From assembly GCF_000828635.1 (NCBI RefSeq), contig NZ_AP012547.1, positions 3,100,001 through 3,164,000 on the forward strand: DNA of 64,000 bases, given 5' to 3'. Below, one piece after another: positions 31,946-41,528 of this stretch (its first letter is position 1; every line of letters starts with the position of its first letter). Made by a program: the position numbers and the translations under genes. The notes under the pieces are model-generated. The model searched no databases and had not been told where the DNA came from. It saw nothing but the letters and a program-made list of their open reading frames with translations. This DNA is from Sulfuritalea hydrogenivorans sk43H (GTDB lineage: Bacteria; Pseudomonadota; Gammaproteobacteria; Burkholderiales; Rhodocyclaceae).

Positions 31946-32503
31946 TCATGTTCTTGCGTCGCGCACCCGATGCCATTCGAAGCATGGACCCGGATCCGTC
32001 TTTCGCCCGGGCGCGATGTCGCTGTGACCGACCACGCCTGCAATCGGGTAGCGCCGATTCAGTTCGGCAAGCAGCCGGTTGAGCGTCATGTATTGAGCAT
32101 CCTCGAACGGCAGCAGGTCGCAACCCTCGAGCTCGATGCCAATCGAGAAATCATTGCAGCGCTCCCGGCCTCGCCAGCTGGAAACGCCTGCATGCCAGGC
32201 GCGGCGGGAGCAGGGAACGAACTGGATCAACTCACCGTCGCGACGGACAAGAAAGTGGGCCGAGACCCGCAAGTCCCGTATCTCCCCGAAATAGGGATGA
32301 GTCGCCGGATCGAGGCAGTTGGTAAACAACTGGATGATTCCCGGACCGTCGAATTCGTTCGGCGGCAGGCTGATGGCGTGGATGACGATCAGGCTGACCG
32401 GCTGATCGACCGGCCGCTCGTCGCAATTCGGCGAGGGCACGCGCCGTACGCCGGACAACCATCCTTCATCGTCCATCGCATCCGGCGCCTGCACCGACTT
32501 CAC
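31946..32503 (-). CDS. ampD: 1,6-anhydro-N-acetylmuramyl-L-alanine amidase
   Basis: 185 residues of the amidase_2 family, the length of AmpD. It starts with DDEGWLSGVRRVPSPNCDERP and SLIVIHAISLPPNEF (zinc His), then VSAHFLVRRDGELIQFVPCSRRAWHAGVS, SIGIELEGCD, and GHSDIAPGRKTDPGPCFEW (second zinc His and Asp). Cytoplasmic murein recycling. The start overlaps the pilR 3' end by 4 bp; pilS-pilR-ampD form one reverse-strand unit. Confidence 0.95.
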   Translation of the reverse strand: MKSVQAPDAMDDEGWLSGVRRVPSPNCDERPVDQPVSLIVIHAISLPPNEFDGPGIIQLFTNCLDPATHPYFGEIRDLRVSAHFLVRRDGELIQFVPCSRRAWHAGVSSWRGRERCNDFSIGIELEGCDLLPFEDAQYMTLNRLLAELNRRYPIAGVVGHSDIAPGRKTDPGPCFEWHRVRDART

Positions 32504-33870
32504 TCGTTCATTCCCAGTCGCGCCATACGGTAGCGCAATGAGCGGAAGGTGACTCCCAGCAGCCTTGCAGCCGCAGTGCGATTGTTGTTCGACTGCTTGA
32601 GGGCATCGAGAATCGCCTGGCGCTCCACCTGGTCCAGGTGATCCTGCAGGGAGCCGCCGACTGCGCTGGTGGTGGCGCCAGTCAATTGGGATGGCGCCAG
32701 ATTGAGATCCACCACGTCGATACGGTCGCCGGCCATCAGCGCCAGGGCGCGCTCCATCACGTTTTCAAGTTCCCGCACGTTGCCCGGGAAGGGATAACCC
32801 TGCAAAGCTTCAAGGGCCGGGGCGGTCAGCAGCGGCGGCTCCAGGTCGGCAGCCCGGGCCAGGCGGCCCAGAATGTGTTGCGCCAGCATCGGGATGTCTT
32901 CGCGACATTCCCTCAAGGCCGGCATTCGCAACTCGATGACATTGAGGCGGTAGAACAAATCCTGGCGGAACCGCCCCTTCTCGACCAGCACCTTGAGATC
33001 CTGATGCGTAGCGCAAATCACCCGCACATCGACCGCCTCCTCGGTGGTGGCGCCCACCTTGCGCACCCGCTTTTCCTGAATCGCCCGCAACAGCTTGACC
33101 TGCATCGTCAAGGGCAGTTCCGCAACCTCGTCCAGAAACAGGGTGCCGCCATCGGCCACATGAAAGAAGCCTTCACGATCATCGCTGGCGCCGGTGAATG
33201 CACCCTTGCGATATCCGAAAAACTCGCTTTCCATGAGGTTCTCGGGGATCGCCCCGCAATTGACCGGCACAAAAGCGCGGTCGCGGCGGGCGCCCAGGGT
33301 GTGGATCAGTCGCGCCGCGAGCTCCTTGCCGCTCCCTGACTCGCCCGAGATATGAACCGGAGCCTGACTGCGTGCCACGCGATCGATCAGCATGCGGACT
33401 TGCCCGATTGCCGTCGACTGCCCAAGCAGTCCGGACTCGCCGCCGATGCCGCCATCCGAATCGGGGCTGGGCAACTCGAGCGCCGACTTGACCATGCCGC
33501 GCAACTGATCGAGCGACACGGGCTTGGCGATGTAGTCGAAGGCCCCGGCCTTGAGCGCGGATACGGCGTTCTCCGCGCTGCCATGCGCCGTAATCACCGC
33601 CACCGGCAGGTCGGCAACGGTGGCGGCAATGTGACGCACCAGCTCCAGGCCCTCGCCATCGGGCAGGCGCATGTCGGTCAGGCATAACTGGTAGCGCTGA
33701 CCGACCAGCATGCGGCGCGCCTCGGCGAGCGATCCGACGCAGTCCGCGTGGAGCCCCATGCGCGCCAGCGTCAGGTCGAGCAACTCGCGGATGTCCGCCT
33801 CGTCGTCGACCACCAGTACCCGCTTGGCCTCGCCACGACAACGGGGGCGGCGTTCATTCTTCAGTGACAT
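32500..33870 (-). CDS. pilR: Sigma54-dependent response regulator PilR
   Basis: 456 residues in NtrC order: receiver domain (VLVVDDEADIREL; phosphoacceptor Asp66 in CLTDMRLPDG), AAA+ domain with Walker A GESGSGKELAARL and sigma54-contact motif GAFTGA, and a Fis-type HTH (NNNRTAAARLLGVTFRSLRYR). It activates sigma54 promoters, classically pilA. The start overlaps the pilS stop by 10 bp. A matching sigma54-like promoter precedes the pilin-like gene at 48.9 kb. Confidence 0.93.
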   Translation of the reverse strand: MSLKNERRPRCRGEAKRVLVVDDEADIRELLDLTLARMGLHADCVGSLAEARRMLVGQRYQLCLTDMRLPDGEGLELVRHIAATVADLPVAVITAHGSAENAVSALKAGAFDYIAKPVSLDQLRGMVKSALELPSPDSDGGIGGESGLLGQSTAIGQVRMLIDRVARSQAPVHISGESGSGKELAARLIHTLGARRDRAFVPVNCGAIPENLMESEFFGYRKGAFTGASDDREGFFHVADGGTLFLDEVAELPLTMQVKLLRAIQEKRVRKVGATTEEAVDVRVICATHQDLKVLVEKGRFRQDLFYRLNVIELRMPALRECREDIPMLAQHILGRLARAADLEPPLLTAPALEALQGYPFPGNVRELENVMERALALMAGDRIDVVDLNLAPSQLTGATTSAVGGSLQDHLDQVERQAILDALKQSNNNRTAAARLLGVTFRSLRYRMARLGMNE

Positions 33871-35480
33871 GCGACTCCCTCGGCAGTGATGCGGAAATGG
33901 GCGCCCGGTTTCTCATCCAGCAGTTCGAGTCGGGCGCCGCTGGCTTCGCACAACTCGCGTGCAATGTAGAGCCCCAGGCCGGTGCCCGCGCCGTGAGTTG
34001 TAAAGAAGGGCTCGAATACCTGATTGCGTTGCGCCTCATCTACCCCCGGGCCGTCGTCAATGATATGCAATTCCACGCAATTTGCCGCGGTGGCGGTCCT
34101 CGCCTCCAATCTCACCGCGCCATTCGCCGCGCTGGCATGACGCAGCGCATTCCCCAGCAGGTTCCACAGCACGCGATACAAATGGCCCCGATCGAAACGC
34201 AGCTCGACATCTCCCTCGCCGACTCGCACCCTCATCGCCGCCGATGCATCGTGCAGGGCCAGTTCCTCAAGAAATCCTGAAAGGAATACCTGCCAGCGCA
34301 ACACTTCCGGTTGCGCGCGGTCGCGGCGCCCGAGTTCCAGCACCTCGGTCACGAGGCGGTTCAAACGGCGGGTATTGTCATGAATGATGCGGGCCAGGCG
34401 TTGATGCAGGGGATCGGTATCTTCCTCGACCAGCAATTCCGCGGCGTGGCTGATGGCCGCCAGGGGATTGCGAATTTCGTGCGCCATGTTGGCGGTAAGC
34501 CGCCCGAGCGCAGCCAGCTTCAGCTGCTGCGCCTGGGACTGAATGCGCTCCATGTCTTCCAGGTAGATCAGCGCCTGTCCGCCGGACTCGGCCGAGGGCA
34601 AATAGCGCACCCGCAACAGGCGCCCGCTTTCCTGCCGGAGCATTTCCACCATTTCCACGGGCTGGGCACTCCAGGTCCTGTAACGCTCGGCCAACCCGCT
34701 GGAAAACCTCGCCAGTTCCGCGCCATCTGCCGCCTTCACATCCAGCAGCGCTTCGGCACGCGGGTTGAGCTGGCGCACCCTTCCCTCGCCGTCCACCACC
34801 AGTACCCCGTCTTCCATGTCCCGGATGATCCGCTCGCTGATGCGCAACTGGTCGTTGAGTTCCCGCCCGCGTTCCCGCGCCAGCGTCTCGTTGGCGACCA
34901 CCTTCTGCGCCAGCAGCCGGGCGATGATCGCCGTGCCGAAAAAGGCGATGCTGATGATCCCGGTGCGCACGAAGTCCGCCGGGTCTGCGTCCCAGGTCAG
35001 CGCGCGCCAGCTTTCCTCCAGGAGCATCGCCACCGTGGCCAGCGCGGCGTAAAACAAGGTCATGCGCCCCTGCCCGACCAGCGCGGCGCCCGCCACCACG
35101 ACCAGCAGCAGGATGGCGATTCCGCTCTTCTGTCCGCCGCTGGCAAACATCATCAGCGTCAAGGCGGCGATGTCGACCGCCACCTGCACCGAAAGCTGAA
35201 GATTGAAATGGCGCGGTCTGCGCAGCAATGCGACAAGAAATGCAATCGCCAGCAGCAGATAGACGGCGGCTACCCTGTCAAACAGCCTGGCATCCTGCGT
35301 GCCGAGACTGATGGTGTCGCCAAAGACCAGTGCCGCCACCAGGAACAGCAGGGCAATCGACAAGCGGTAGATCGAGAAGAAACGCAGCGAACGCCAGAAG
35401 GATTCGATGGCGTCGGACTCCTCCGCCACCGGAATCGATACGCTCAAGACCGGGCTCCCAGCCGTCGATGCTCTTCGCAA
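33861..35480 (-). CDS. pilS: PilS-type sensor histidine kinase
   Basis: 539 residues. The N-terminal ~190 residues form about six membrane helices (e.g. IYRLSIALLFLVAALVFG), followed by a PAS-like segment, the H-box in NMAHEIRNPLAAISHAAELL, and an HATPase domain (NLLGNALRHA, DDGPGVDEAQR, GTGLGLYIAREL). It phosphorylates PilR. The start overlaps the upstream small membrane protein gene by 37 bp; a downstream start near SVSIPVAEESD is possible. Confidence 0.92.
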   Translation of the reverse strand: MRRASTAGSPVLSVSIPVAEESDAIESFWRSLRFFSIYRLSIALLFLVAALVFGDTISLGTQDARLFDRVAAVYLLLAIAFLVALLRRPRHFNLQLSVQVAVDIAALTLMMFASGGQKSGIAILLLVVVAGAALVGQGRMTLFYAALATVAMLLEESWRALTWDADPADFVRTGIISIAFFGTAIIARLLAQKVVANETLARERGRELNDQLRISERIIRDMEDGVLVVDGEGRVRQLNPRAEALLDVKAADGAELARFSSGLAERYRTWSAQPVEMVEMLRQESGRLLRVRYLPSAESGGQALIYLEDMERIQSQAQQLKLAALGRLTANMAHEIRNPLAAISHAAELLVEEDTDPLHQRLARIIHDNTRRLNRLVTEVLELGRRDRAQPEVLRWQVFLSGFLEELALHDASAAMRVRVGEGDVELRFDRGHLYRVLWNLLGNALRHASAANGAVRLEARTATAANCVELHIIDDGPGVDEAQRNQVFEPFFTTHGAGTGLGLYIARELCEASGARLELLDEKPGAHFRITAEGVACH

Positions 35481-35662
35481 CAGTAATCGCGCCCGGCCTC
35501 GCTGACAGACTCAACACGGGGGAAATGCACGCCGCAATGCGTGCATTGCGCCATGGCTTCGGGCTGCGGCGCTGCCGGTGGCGGCTTGCTGCGCCGCTTG
35601 GACGCGCGCACCAGCGCATAGATCACGGCGAGCACGACAATGAAGAGGAGGAACTTGGCCAC
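35444..35662 (-). CDS. PP0621-family small membrane protein
   Basis: 72 residues: an N-terminal membrane helix (FLLFIVVLAVIYALV), a basic Pro-rich linker and a zinc-ribbon-like CTHCGVHFPRVES..CCEEH segment with four Cys/His candidates. This is the small protein that precedes pilS in many beta- and gammaproteobacteria. Function unknown; co-transcription with pilSR is inferred from the 37 bp overlap. Confidence 0.8.
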   Translation of the reverse strand: MAKFLLFIVVLAVIYALVRASKRRSKPPPAAPQPEAMAQCTHCGVHFPRVESVSEAGRDYCCEEHRRLGARS

Positions 35663-35692
35663 TGCGGTCAGTCCTCCGCAACGGTATGAAGC

Positions 35693-35769
<77 letters not shown>

Positions 35770-35855
35770 ATGGCAAGTTGGTGGCAAGGATGGACATTGC
35801 GGGAACAGACCGGGTAATTCAGTCCGAGAGATCATCCTTGCAAACATTGCGGTGG

Positions 35856-36824
35856 TCAAAAACTTCGTTGCACCGCAAAGTCTGCTAATTGTAGCAGCGT
35901 TTCCCTGAACTTTGAATCCGGCAGCGGCTTCAATGCTGCCTTGGCCATCTCCGCTTCGTCTACGCCATGCCGGCGCGCCGCATCAAGCGCGCCGCTGGAA
36001 CGCACCGCGGCCAGCACTTCGGCGAAACTGTCGCTGCTGGCGTTCTCGATGGCGCCGCGCACCAGGGCGGCCTGCTGCGGGCTGCCGTGCTGGATGACGT
36101 GAATCAGGGGCAGCGTCGGCTTGCCTTCGGCCAGGTCGTCGCCGAGATGCTTGCCGGTTTCCGCCTCCTTGCCCGAATAGTCGAGCACGTCGTCGATCAA
36201 CTGGAATGCGGTGCCAATGTGCGTGCCGTAGGCCGCCATCGCCTCTTCGACCTCGGCGCCCGCGTTGCCGAGAATGGCGCCGAGCCGTCCGGCGGCCTCG
36301 AACAGCTTGGCGGTCTTGTAACGGATCACCCGCAGGTAGTCATCCACCTCGATGTCTGCGTTGCGGCAATTCATCAGTTGCAGCACTTCGCCCTCGGCGA
36401 TGACATTGGTTGCATCCGCCAGCACCTGCATCACCCGCATGCTGCCGACACCGACCATTATCTGGAATGCGCGGGAATACAGGAAATCGCCGACCAGCAC
36501 GCTGGCCGGATTGCCGAACACCGCGTTTGCAGTATCGCGGCCACGCCGCAGCGACGACTCGTCGACCACGTCGTCGTGCAGCAGCGTGGCGGTATGGATG
36601 AACTCGACCACCGCAGCCAGTTCGTGATGGCGGGTTCCCGAATATCCGCAGGCATTCGCGGAAAGCAGCACCAGTGCGGGGCGCATGCGCTTGCCGCCGG
36701 CGGAAATGATGTACTCGGCGACCTGGCGCACCAGTACCACTTCCGAATGCAGGCGCGCCCTGACGACAGCGTCCACCGCGTGCATATCGGCGTCTATCGA
36801 AGCATACAAGTTGGTGAAATTCAC
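35856..36824 (-). CDS. ispB: Octaprenyl-diphosphate synthase (trans-polyprenyl transferase)
   Basis: 322 residues using a GTG start at 36824 (MNFTNLYASIDADMHAVDA), which aligns with E. coli IspB length; the open frame extends to 36920 with an extra ~32 residues of unlikely composition. First Asp-rich motif DDVVDESSLRRGRD and second QLIDDVLDYSG are intact; GGKRMRPALVLL and ATLLHDD precede them. It makes the ubiquinone side chain. It stands downstream of algR and upstream of tRNA-Pro on the same strand. Confidence 0.93.
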   Translation of the reverse strand: MNFTNLYASIDADMHAVDAVVRARLHSEVVLVRQVAEYIISAGGKRMRPALVLLSANACGYSGTRHHELAAVVEFIHTATLLHDDVVDESSLRRGRDTANAVFGNPASVLVGDFLYSRAFQIMVGVGSMRVMQVLADATNVIAEGEVLQLMNCRNADIEVDDYLRVIRYKTAKLFEAAGRLGAILGNAGAEVEEAMAAYGTHIGTAFQLIDDVLDYSGKEAETGKHLGDDLAEGKPTLPLIHVIQHGSPQQAALVRGAIENASSDSFAEVLAAVRSSGALDAARRHGVDEAEMAKAALKPLPDSKFRETLLQLADFAVQRSF

Positions 36825-36938
36825 GACGGATATCAAGTGTTGCGACAAAGGAGCGATGTTAGGCGGCGCGTCTGCCTGCGTCAACGGAACTGCGCGGAAC
36901 TGCGCCCCGATGTTCCGCATGCACTTCGCTAATCTTCA

Positions 36939-37703
36939 CTACCCCGCAAGCTTGAGCAGGGTCTTGACCTGCGCCCACTGTCGACGACTGACGGGCAGGC
37001 GTTCCGTGGTTCCGTCCAGGATCACCTGCCAGTGCGCCTCTCCGTCGCCTTCGTCAGCCGCCCGCTCCACTCCTGTAACCACGGCGCGCGCCACCAGGCA
37101 GTTGCGATGGATGCGCAGGAAGCGCTCGCTGAACTCCGCCTCAAGATGGACCAGCGACTCCTCCAGAAGATACTCGCGCCCCGCGGTATGCGCAGTGACG
37201 TATTTTTGTTCCGCCTTCAGGTAAAGAATTTCCGCGACCGGCACCAGAAGAATGCGGCCGCGCTCCAGGCAGGACAGGTTTTGCCGTATCGCCAGCGCCG
37301 ACTTTTCGAGGCGAACCGCATCGTCGGCATGGCGCCTTGCCTTGCGCAAGGCATCGGCCAGACGGGTGGCGCGTACCGGCTTGACCAGATAATCCAGCGC
37401 GGCCAGTTCGAAGGCCTGCACCGCATATTGGTCGAAGGCGGTGACGAAGATCACGGCCGGCGTGCTCGGCAACCGCGCCAGATGGCGGGCCAGCTCCACG
37501 CCATCCATGCCGGGCATGCGAATATCGATCAGCGCCACATCGAGGTCACCGGCCTGCGCCCGCTCCAGCGCGGCAAAGCCGTCCGCGGCCTCGGCCACCA
37601 CCGTGCTCGGCACCTCGGCGGCGATGTCGCCCAGCAAGTCGCGCAAACGCGCACGCGCCGGAGCCTCGTCATCGACCAGCAGAAGGCGCAAGGCTTCACT
37701 CAT
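36939..37703 (-). CDS. algR: LytTR response regulator, AlgR-like
   Basis: 254 residues: receiver (LLLVDDEAPARARLRDLL; phosphoacceptor in VALIDIRMPGMDG) and C-terminal LytTR DNA-binding domain (ERGRILLVPVAEILYLKAEQKYVTAHT, RIHRNCLVA). It pairs with the adjacent LytS-type kinase, whose 3' end it overlaps by 4 bp. A copy of the dispersed 24 bp element (37282-37305) lies in the inter-domain region, read as EKSALAIR. Confidence 0.92.
   Translation of the reverse strand: MSEALRLLLVDDEAPARARLRDLLGDIAAEVPSTVVAEAADGFAALERAQAGDLDVALIDIRMPGMDGVELARHLARLPSTPAVIFVTAFDQYAVQAFELAALDYLVKPVRATRLADALRKARRHADDAVRLEKSALAIRQNLSCLERGRILLVPVAEILYLKAEQKYVTAHTAGREYLLEESLVHLEAEFSERFLRIHRNCLVARAVVTGVERAADEGDGEAHWQVILDGTTERLPVSRRQWAQVKTLLKLAG
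37282..37305 (-). repeat. Dispersed 24 bp element, in algR linker
   Basis: Consensus at all but the first base of the 24 bp. In sense orientation within algR, encoding KSALAIR between the receiver and LytTR domains. Confidence 0.75.
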
Positions 37704-38731
37704 CGTTCAGCCGCCTGACGGTAGGGAAACTCGATGGAAACACAAAAGCGGCCGCCGCTCACCTCGGTCGTCATGGTTGCTTCCAGATCAAAGAACAGCA
37801 TCAGCCGCTCTCGAATGTTGGTCAGGGCCATCTGGTTGCCGTGCTTGTGGCTTTCCGCCGCGGACATCGGATTGGAAAGTTCGACCCGCAGCCGGGAGCC
37901 CCTGCATTCGAAGCGGATGGTGATTTCACCCGGTTCGGTCGCCGGCTCGATGCCGTGATACACCGCGTTTTCCAGCAAGGGCTGGAGCATCAGCGGCGGC
38001 ACCAGCGGGTCCGGCGGACAGGCCGCCATGTCCCACACCACGCGCACGCGCTCGCCCAGCCGCAAGCGTTCGAGATTGATGTACTGCCGCGCCACGAAGA
38101 TTTCTTCCGACAGCGGAACCAGATCGGCATTTTCACGCATCAGCACGCGAAACAGGTCGGCCAGTTCCTCCAGCGCCGTCTCCGCCCGACGCGGATCGGA
38201 GCGGATCACCCCGAGTACGGCATTCAGCGCATTGAACAGGAAATGCGGCCGGATGCGCGCGGTCAGCGCCAGCAAACGCGCCTCGGCCAGAGCGGGCGAA
38301 CGCGAACGCCCGCCGATCTCGAATCCACCAAGCAACAAGGCGGCGCCAATCACCGCCCACAAGGAGGTTCGGCTGAAGCCTCCCGCATCCGGCTCGATCA
38401 AATGCAGCTCGGCAAAGAAACTGCGCACGGCGGCTGTCACCAACAGCACCAGCATGACAACCGCAACCACGCCCAGCCATTTGGGCAGGCGCGCGAACCA
38501 GTTGCTCAGGAGGCTGAGCAGGGCCAGGCTGGCCAGTATCACCGGCTCGACCACGATGGCAAGCTCAAAAAATTCGGCGACAAAAAACCGCCACTCGCGA
38601 TTGGCGGCCAGGGTTCCCAGCAGGGCCCCGAAATTCACCGCAAGCAGGACACGCAACCAGATGCCGAAGTTGCGGAAGTCCGGCAAACCGGTGAGCGGAG
38701 GGTTTTCCCTTATACTTCGCGCTTGGCTCAA
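37700..38731 (-). CDS. algZ: LytS/AlgZ-type sensor histidine kinase
   Basis: 343 residues with about four N-terminal membrane helices and a His_kinase domain of the LytS type: phosphoacceptor His in TARIRPHFLFNALNAVLGVIR, then PLMLQPLLENAVYHGIEP and MALTNIRERLMLFF. Cognate to the LytTR regulator encoded next. Divergent from argH with a 69 bp gap; algZ-algR-argH is the usual betaproteobacterial order, but hemC is here 18 kb away rather than adjacent. Confidence 0.9.
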   Translation of the reverse strand: MSQARSIRENPPLTGLPDFRNFGIWLRVLLAVNFGALLGTLAANREWRFFVAEFFELAIVVEPVILASLALLSLLSNWFARLPKWLGVVAVVMLVLLVTAAVRSFFAELHLIEPDAGGFSRTSLWAVIGAALLLGGFEIGGRSRSPALAEARLLALTARIRPHFLFNALNAVLGVIRSDPRRAETALEELADLFRVLMRENADLVPLSEEIFVARQYINLERLRLGERVRVVWDMAACPPDPLVPPLMLQPLLENAVYHGIEPATEPGEITIRFECRGSRLRVELSNPMSAAESHKHGNQMALTNIRERLMLFFDLEATMTTEVSGGRFCVSIEFPYRQAAER

Positions 38732-38800
38732 TTGCCCGTCACCTTTGATTTTCCAGTGTTTTTATTGCCTGTTTTTGCCAACTGACCTGGCAGCCCGATT

Positions 38801-40204
38801 ATGACAGAACCGAAACCTCCAGCGTCTCCCGCCGCCCCGACCGCGTGGTCCGGACGCTTTTCCGAGCCCGTCTCCGACCTCGTCAAACGCTATACCGCTT
38901 CGGTGTTCTTCGATCGCCGCATGTGGCGGCAGGACATTCGGGCATCGCTGGCGCATGCGCGCATGCTGGCGCGGCAAGGCATCATCGCCGCAACCGACCT
39001 GGCCGCCATCGAGCAGGGTATGGCGACGATCACCGGCGAGATCGAGGCCGGCGGTTTCAACTGGAATCTCGACGACGAAGACGTCCATCTCAACATCGAG
39101 AAACGACTCACGGCCCTGGTCGGCGATGCCGGCAAGCGGCTGCACACCGGCCGTTCGCGCAACGACCAGGTCGCCACCGACATCCGGCTCTGGCTGCGCG
39201 ACACCATCGACGACATCGATGGACTGCTGCGCGATTTCCAGAAGGCCCTGCTCGACACGGCGGAAGCCCACGTCGACACTCCGCTGCCCGGCTTCACGCA
39301 CCTGCAGGTGGCGCAGCCCGTCACCTTCGGCCACCACCTGCTGGCCTATTTCGAAATGCTGCGCCGCGACCGCGAGCGCTTCGCCGACTGCCGCCGTCGC
39401 GTCAATCGCCTGCCGCTGGGTGCCGCCGCACTGGCCGGCACCACGTTCCCGATCGACCGCGAAGCCGTGGCGCGCGAACTCGGTTTCGAGTCCGTCTGCG
39501 AGAATTCACTGGACGCCGTTTCCGACCGCGACTTCGCCATCGAGTTCTGTGCCGCCGCCTCGCTGGTGATGACCCACATCTCGCGTTTTTCGGAAGAACT
39601 GATTCTGTGGATGAGCCCGCGCGTCGGCTTCATCGATCTCGCCGACCGCTTCTGCACCGGCTCGTCGATCATGCCGCAGAAGAAAAATCCCGACGTGCCC
39701 GAACTGGCGCGCGGCAAGACCGGCCGCGTCTTCGGCCACCTGATGGGCCTGCTGACGCTCATGAAGGGCCAGCCGCTGGCCTACAACAAGGACAACCAGG
39801 AAGACAAGGAACCCCTGTTCGACACCGCCGACACGCTGAGCGACACCTTGCGCATCTTCGCCGACCTGGTCCCCGGCATTAAAGTCAAGCCGGAAGCCAT
39901 GGCCGCCGCCCTGCGCCAGGGCTACGCCACCGCGACCGACCTCGCCGACTATCTGGTAAAGAAGGGACTGCCCTTCCGCGACGCCCACGAAGCCGTGGCG
40001 CGCGCCGTGCGCGCCTGCGAAGCCCGCGGCTGCGACCTGCCTGAATTGACGCTCGACGAACTGCGCTCGTTCTCGCCGCTGGTCGGCGAGGATGCCTTCG
40101 CCGTGCTGACCGTCGCCGGCTCGCTCGCCGCCCGCGATCACCTCGGTGGCACCGCGCCGGCCCAGGTGCGTGCCGCCATCGCACGTTGCCGCACGCGGCT
40201 CTGA
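38801..40204 (+). CDS. argH: Argininosuccinate lyase
   Basis: 467 residues, normal length. Signatures: [19 protein letters not shown]-like start, [40 protein letters not shown] and the fumarase-family [20 protein letters not shown]. It splits argininosuccinate to arginine and fumarate. It is followed at 10 bp by the Ser/Thr kinase gene, possibly co-transcribed. Confidence 0.97.
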   Translation: MTEPKPPASPAAPTAWSGRFSEPVSDLVKRYTASVFFDRRMWRQDIRASLAHARMLARQGIIAATDLAAIEQGMATITGEIEAGGFNWNLDDEDVHLNIEKRLTALVGDAGKRLHTGRSRNDQVATDIRLWLRDTIDDIDGLLRDFQKALLDTAEAHVDTPLPGFTHLQVAQPVTFGHHLLAYFEMLRRDRERFADCRRRVNRLPLGAAALAGTTFPIDREAVARELGFESVCENSLDAVSDRDFAIEFCAAASLVMTHISRFSEELILWMSPRVGFIDLADRFCTGSSIMPQKKNPDVPELARGKTGRVFGHLMGLLTLMKGQPLAYNKDNQEDKEPLFDTADTLSDTLRIFADLVPGIKVKPEAMAAALRQGYATATDLADYLVKKGLPFRDAHEAVARAVRACEARGCDLPELTLDELRSFSPLVGEDAFAVLTVAGSLAARDHLGGTAPAQVRAAIARCRTRL

Positions 40205-40214
40205 TCAGTTATCG

Positions 40215-41528
40215 ATGGCCATTCCCGAGCGCATAGGCAAGTACGAGATTCGCAAGAAGCTCGGGGAAGGCGCCACCTCGATCGTCTACCTCGGCTACGA
40301 CCCGTTCGCCGAACGGGAAGTCGCGGTCAAGGCCATCTTTCCGGAAGTCCTGCGCGACAAGGAGCGCGGCCGGCTGTATCGCCATCTGCTGATGACCGAG
40401 GCCTCGCTTGCCGGCAAGCTCATGCATCCGCACATCGTGCAGATTTTCGATGCCGTGCTGGACGAAGAGCAGAGCTACATCGTCATGGAATACGTTTCGG
40501 GCGGCACGCTCGAACCATTCTGCAGCCCGAGCACCCTGCTGCCGGTGGACCGCCTGGTGGAGATCATCTTCAAGTGCACCCGCGCGCTCGACTATGCCTT
40601 CCGCGCCGGCATCACCCACCGCGACATCAAGCCGGCGAACATTCTGCTGGTCAGCTCCGGCGACAGCGCCGAACGCAGCAGTGGCGACATCAAGATCTCC
40701 GATTTCGGCGCGGCGATGATGACCAGCGGCGAGCAAACGCGCACGCAGGTATCGGGCGTCGGCTCGCCGGCCTACATGTCGCCGCAGCAGGTGCGCGACA
40801 TGACGCTCAATCACCAGACGGACATCTACTCGCTGGGCGTGGTGATGTACCAGTTGCTGACCGGGCGGCTGCCGTTCCAGTCGACCTCCAACTACGGCAT
40901 GATCTACCAGATCTGCAACACCGATCCACCGCCGCCCTCCACCTTCCGCTCGGACATGCCGACCAGCCTCGATGCCGTGGTCGCGCGCGCCATGCAGAAG
41001 GAGATCGAAGCGCGCTACCAGAGCTGGGAAGAGTTCTCCCACGACCTGGCTCAATCCTTCCGCAACAAGCAGCTTTCGGCACAACGCCAGGCATTTCCCG
41101 ACAGCGAAAAATTCGAGGCGCTGCGGGCGCTGCGCTTCTTCAATGAATTCTCCGACGTCGACCTGTGGGAAGTCGTGCGCTTCTCGCGCTGGGACGAAGT
41201 TGCCGCCGGCACGGTGATCATGAGGGACGGCGAACGGGGCGACTTCTTCGCGTTCCTGCTTGACGGCGAACTGATGGTCTCGAAGAGCGGACATTCCCTC
41301 GGCACGCTGGCCGCCGGCGAATGCTTCGGCGAAATGGCCATCATTCGCCGCGGCCAGCATACCCGGGGCGCCGACGTCGTCGCACAGACCGGAACCCGGG
41401 TCGTCACCATTTCGGCGCAAGCGCTGCAGCATGCCTCGGACGTATGCCGGATGCACTTCTACCAGGGCTTTCTCGACGTCATTGCCGGCCGCCTGGCCGA
41501 CGCCAACGCCCGCCTGGCATCGCTTTGA
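40215..41528 (+). CDS. Serine/threonine protein kinase with C-terminal cyclic-nucleotide-binding domain
   Basis: 437 residues from ATG at 40215. The kinase domain (about 8-280) has GEGATSIVYLG, the Lys in EVAVKAIFPE, catalytic HRDIKPANIL, DFGAAM and GSPAYMSPQQ. The C-terminal ~125 residues form a cNMP-binding fold with phosphate-cassette FGEMAIIRRGQHTRGADV, retaining the Glu and Arg that contact cyclic nucleotide. This is a single-chain kinase with the same two modules as eukaryotic PKG but in reverse order. Direct control by cAMP or cGMP is inferred. A class III cyclase gene lies 4 kb downstream. Confidence 0.88.
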   Translation: MAIPERIGKYEIRKKLGEGATSIVYLGYDPFAEREVAVKAIFPEVLRDKERGRLYRHLLMTEASLAGKLMHPHIVQIFDAVLDEEQSYIVMEYVSGGTLEPFCSPSTLLPVDRLVEIIFKCTRALDYAFRAGITHRDIKPANILLVSSGDSAERSSGDIKISDFGAAMMTSGEQTRTQVSGVGSPAYMSPQQVRDMTLNHQTDIYSLGVVMYQLLTGRLPFQSTSNYGMIYQICNTDPPPPSTFRSDMPTSLDAVVARAMQKEIEARYQSWEEFSHDLAQSFRNKQLSAQRQAFPDSEKFEALRALRFFNEFSDVDLWEVVRFSRWDEVAAGTVIMRDGERGDFFAFLLDGELMVSKSGHSLGTLAAGECFGEMAIIRRGQHTRGADVVAQTGTRVVTISAQALQHASDVCRMHFYQGFLDVIAGRLADANARLASL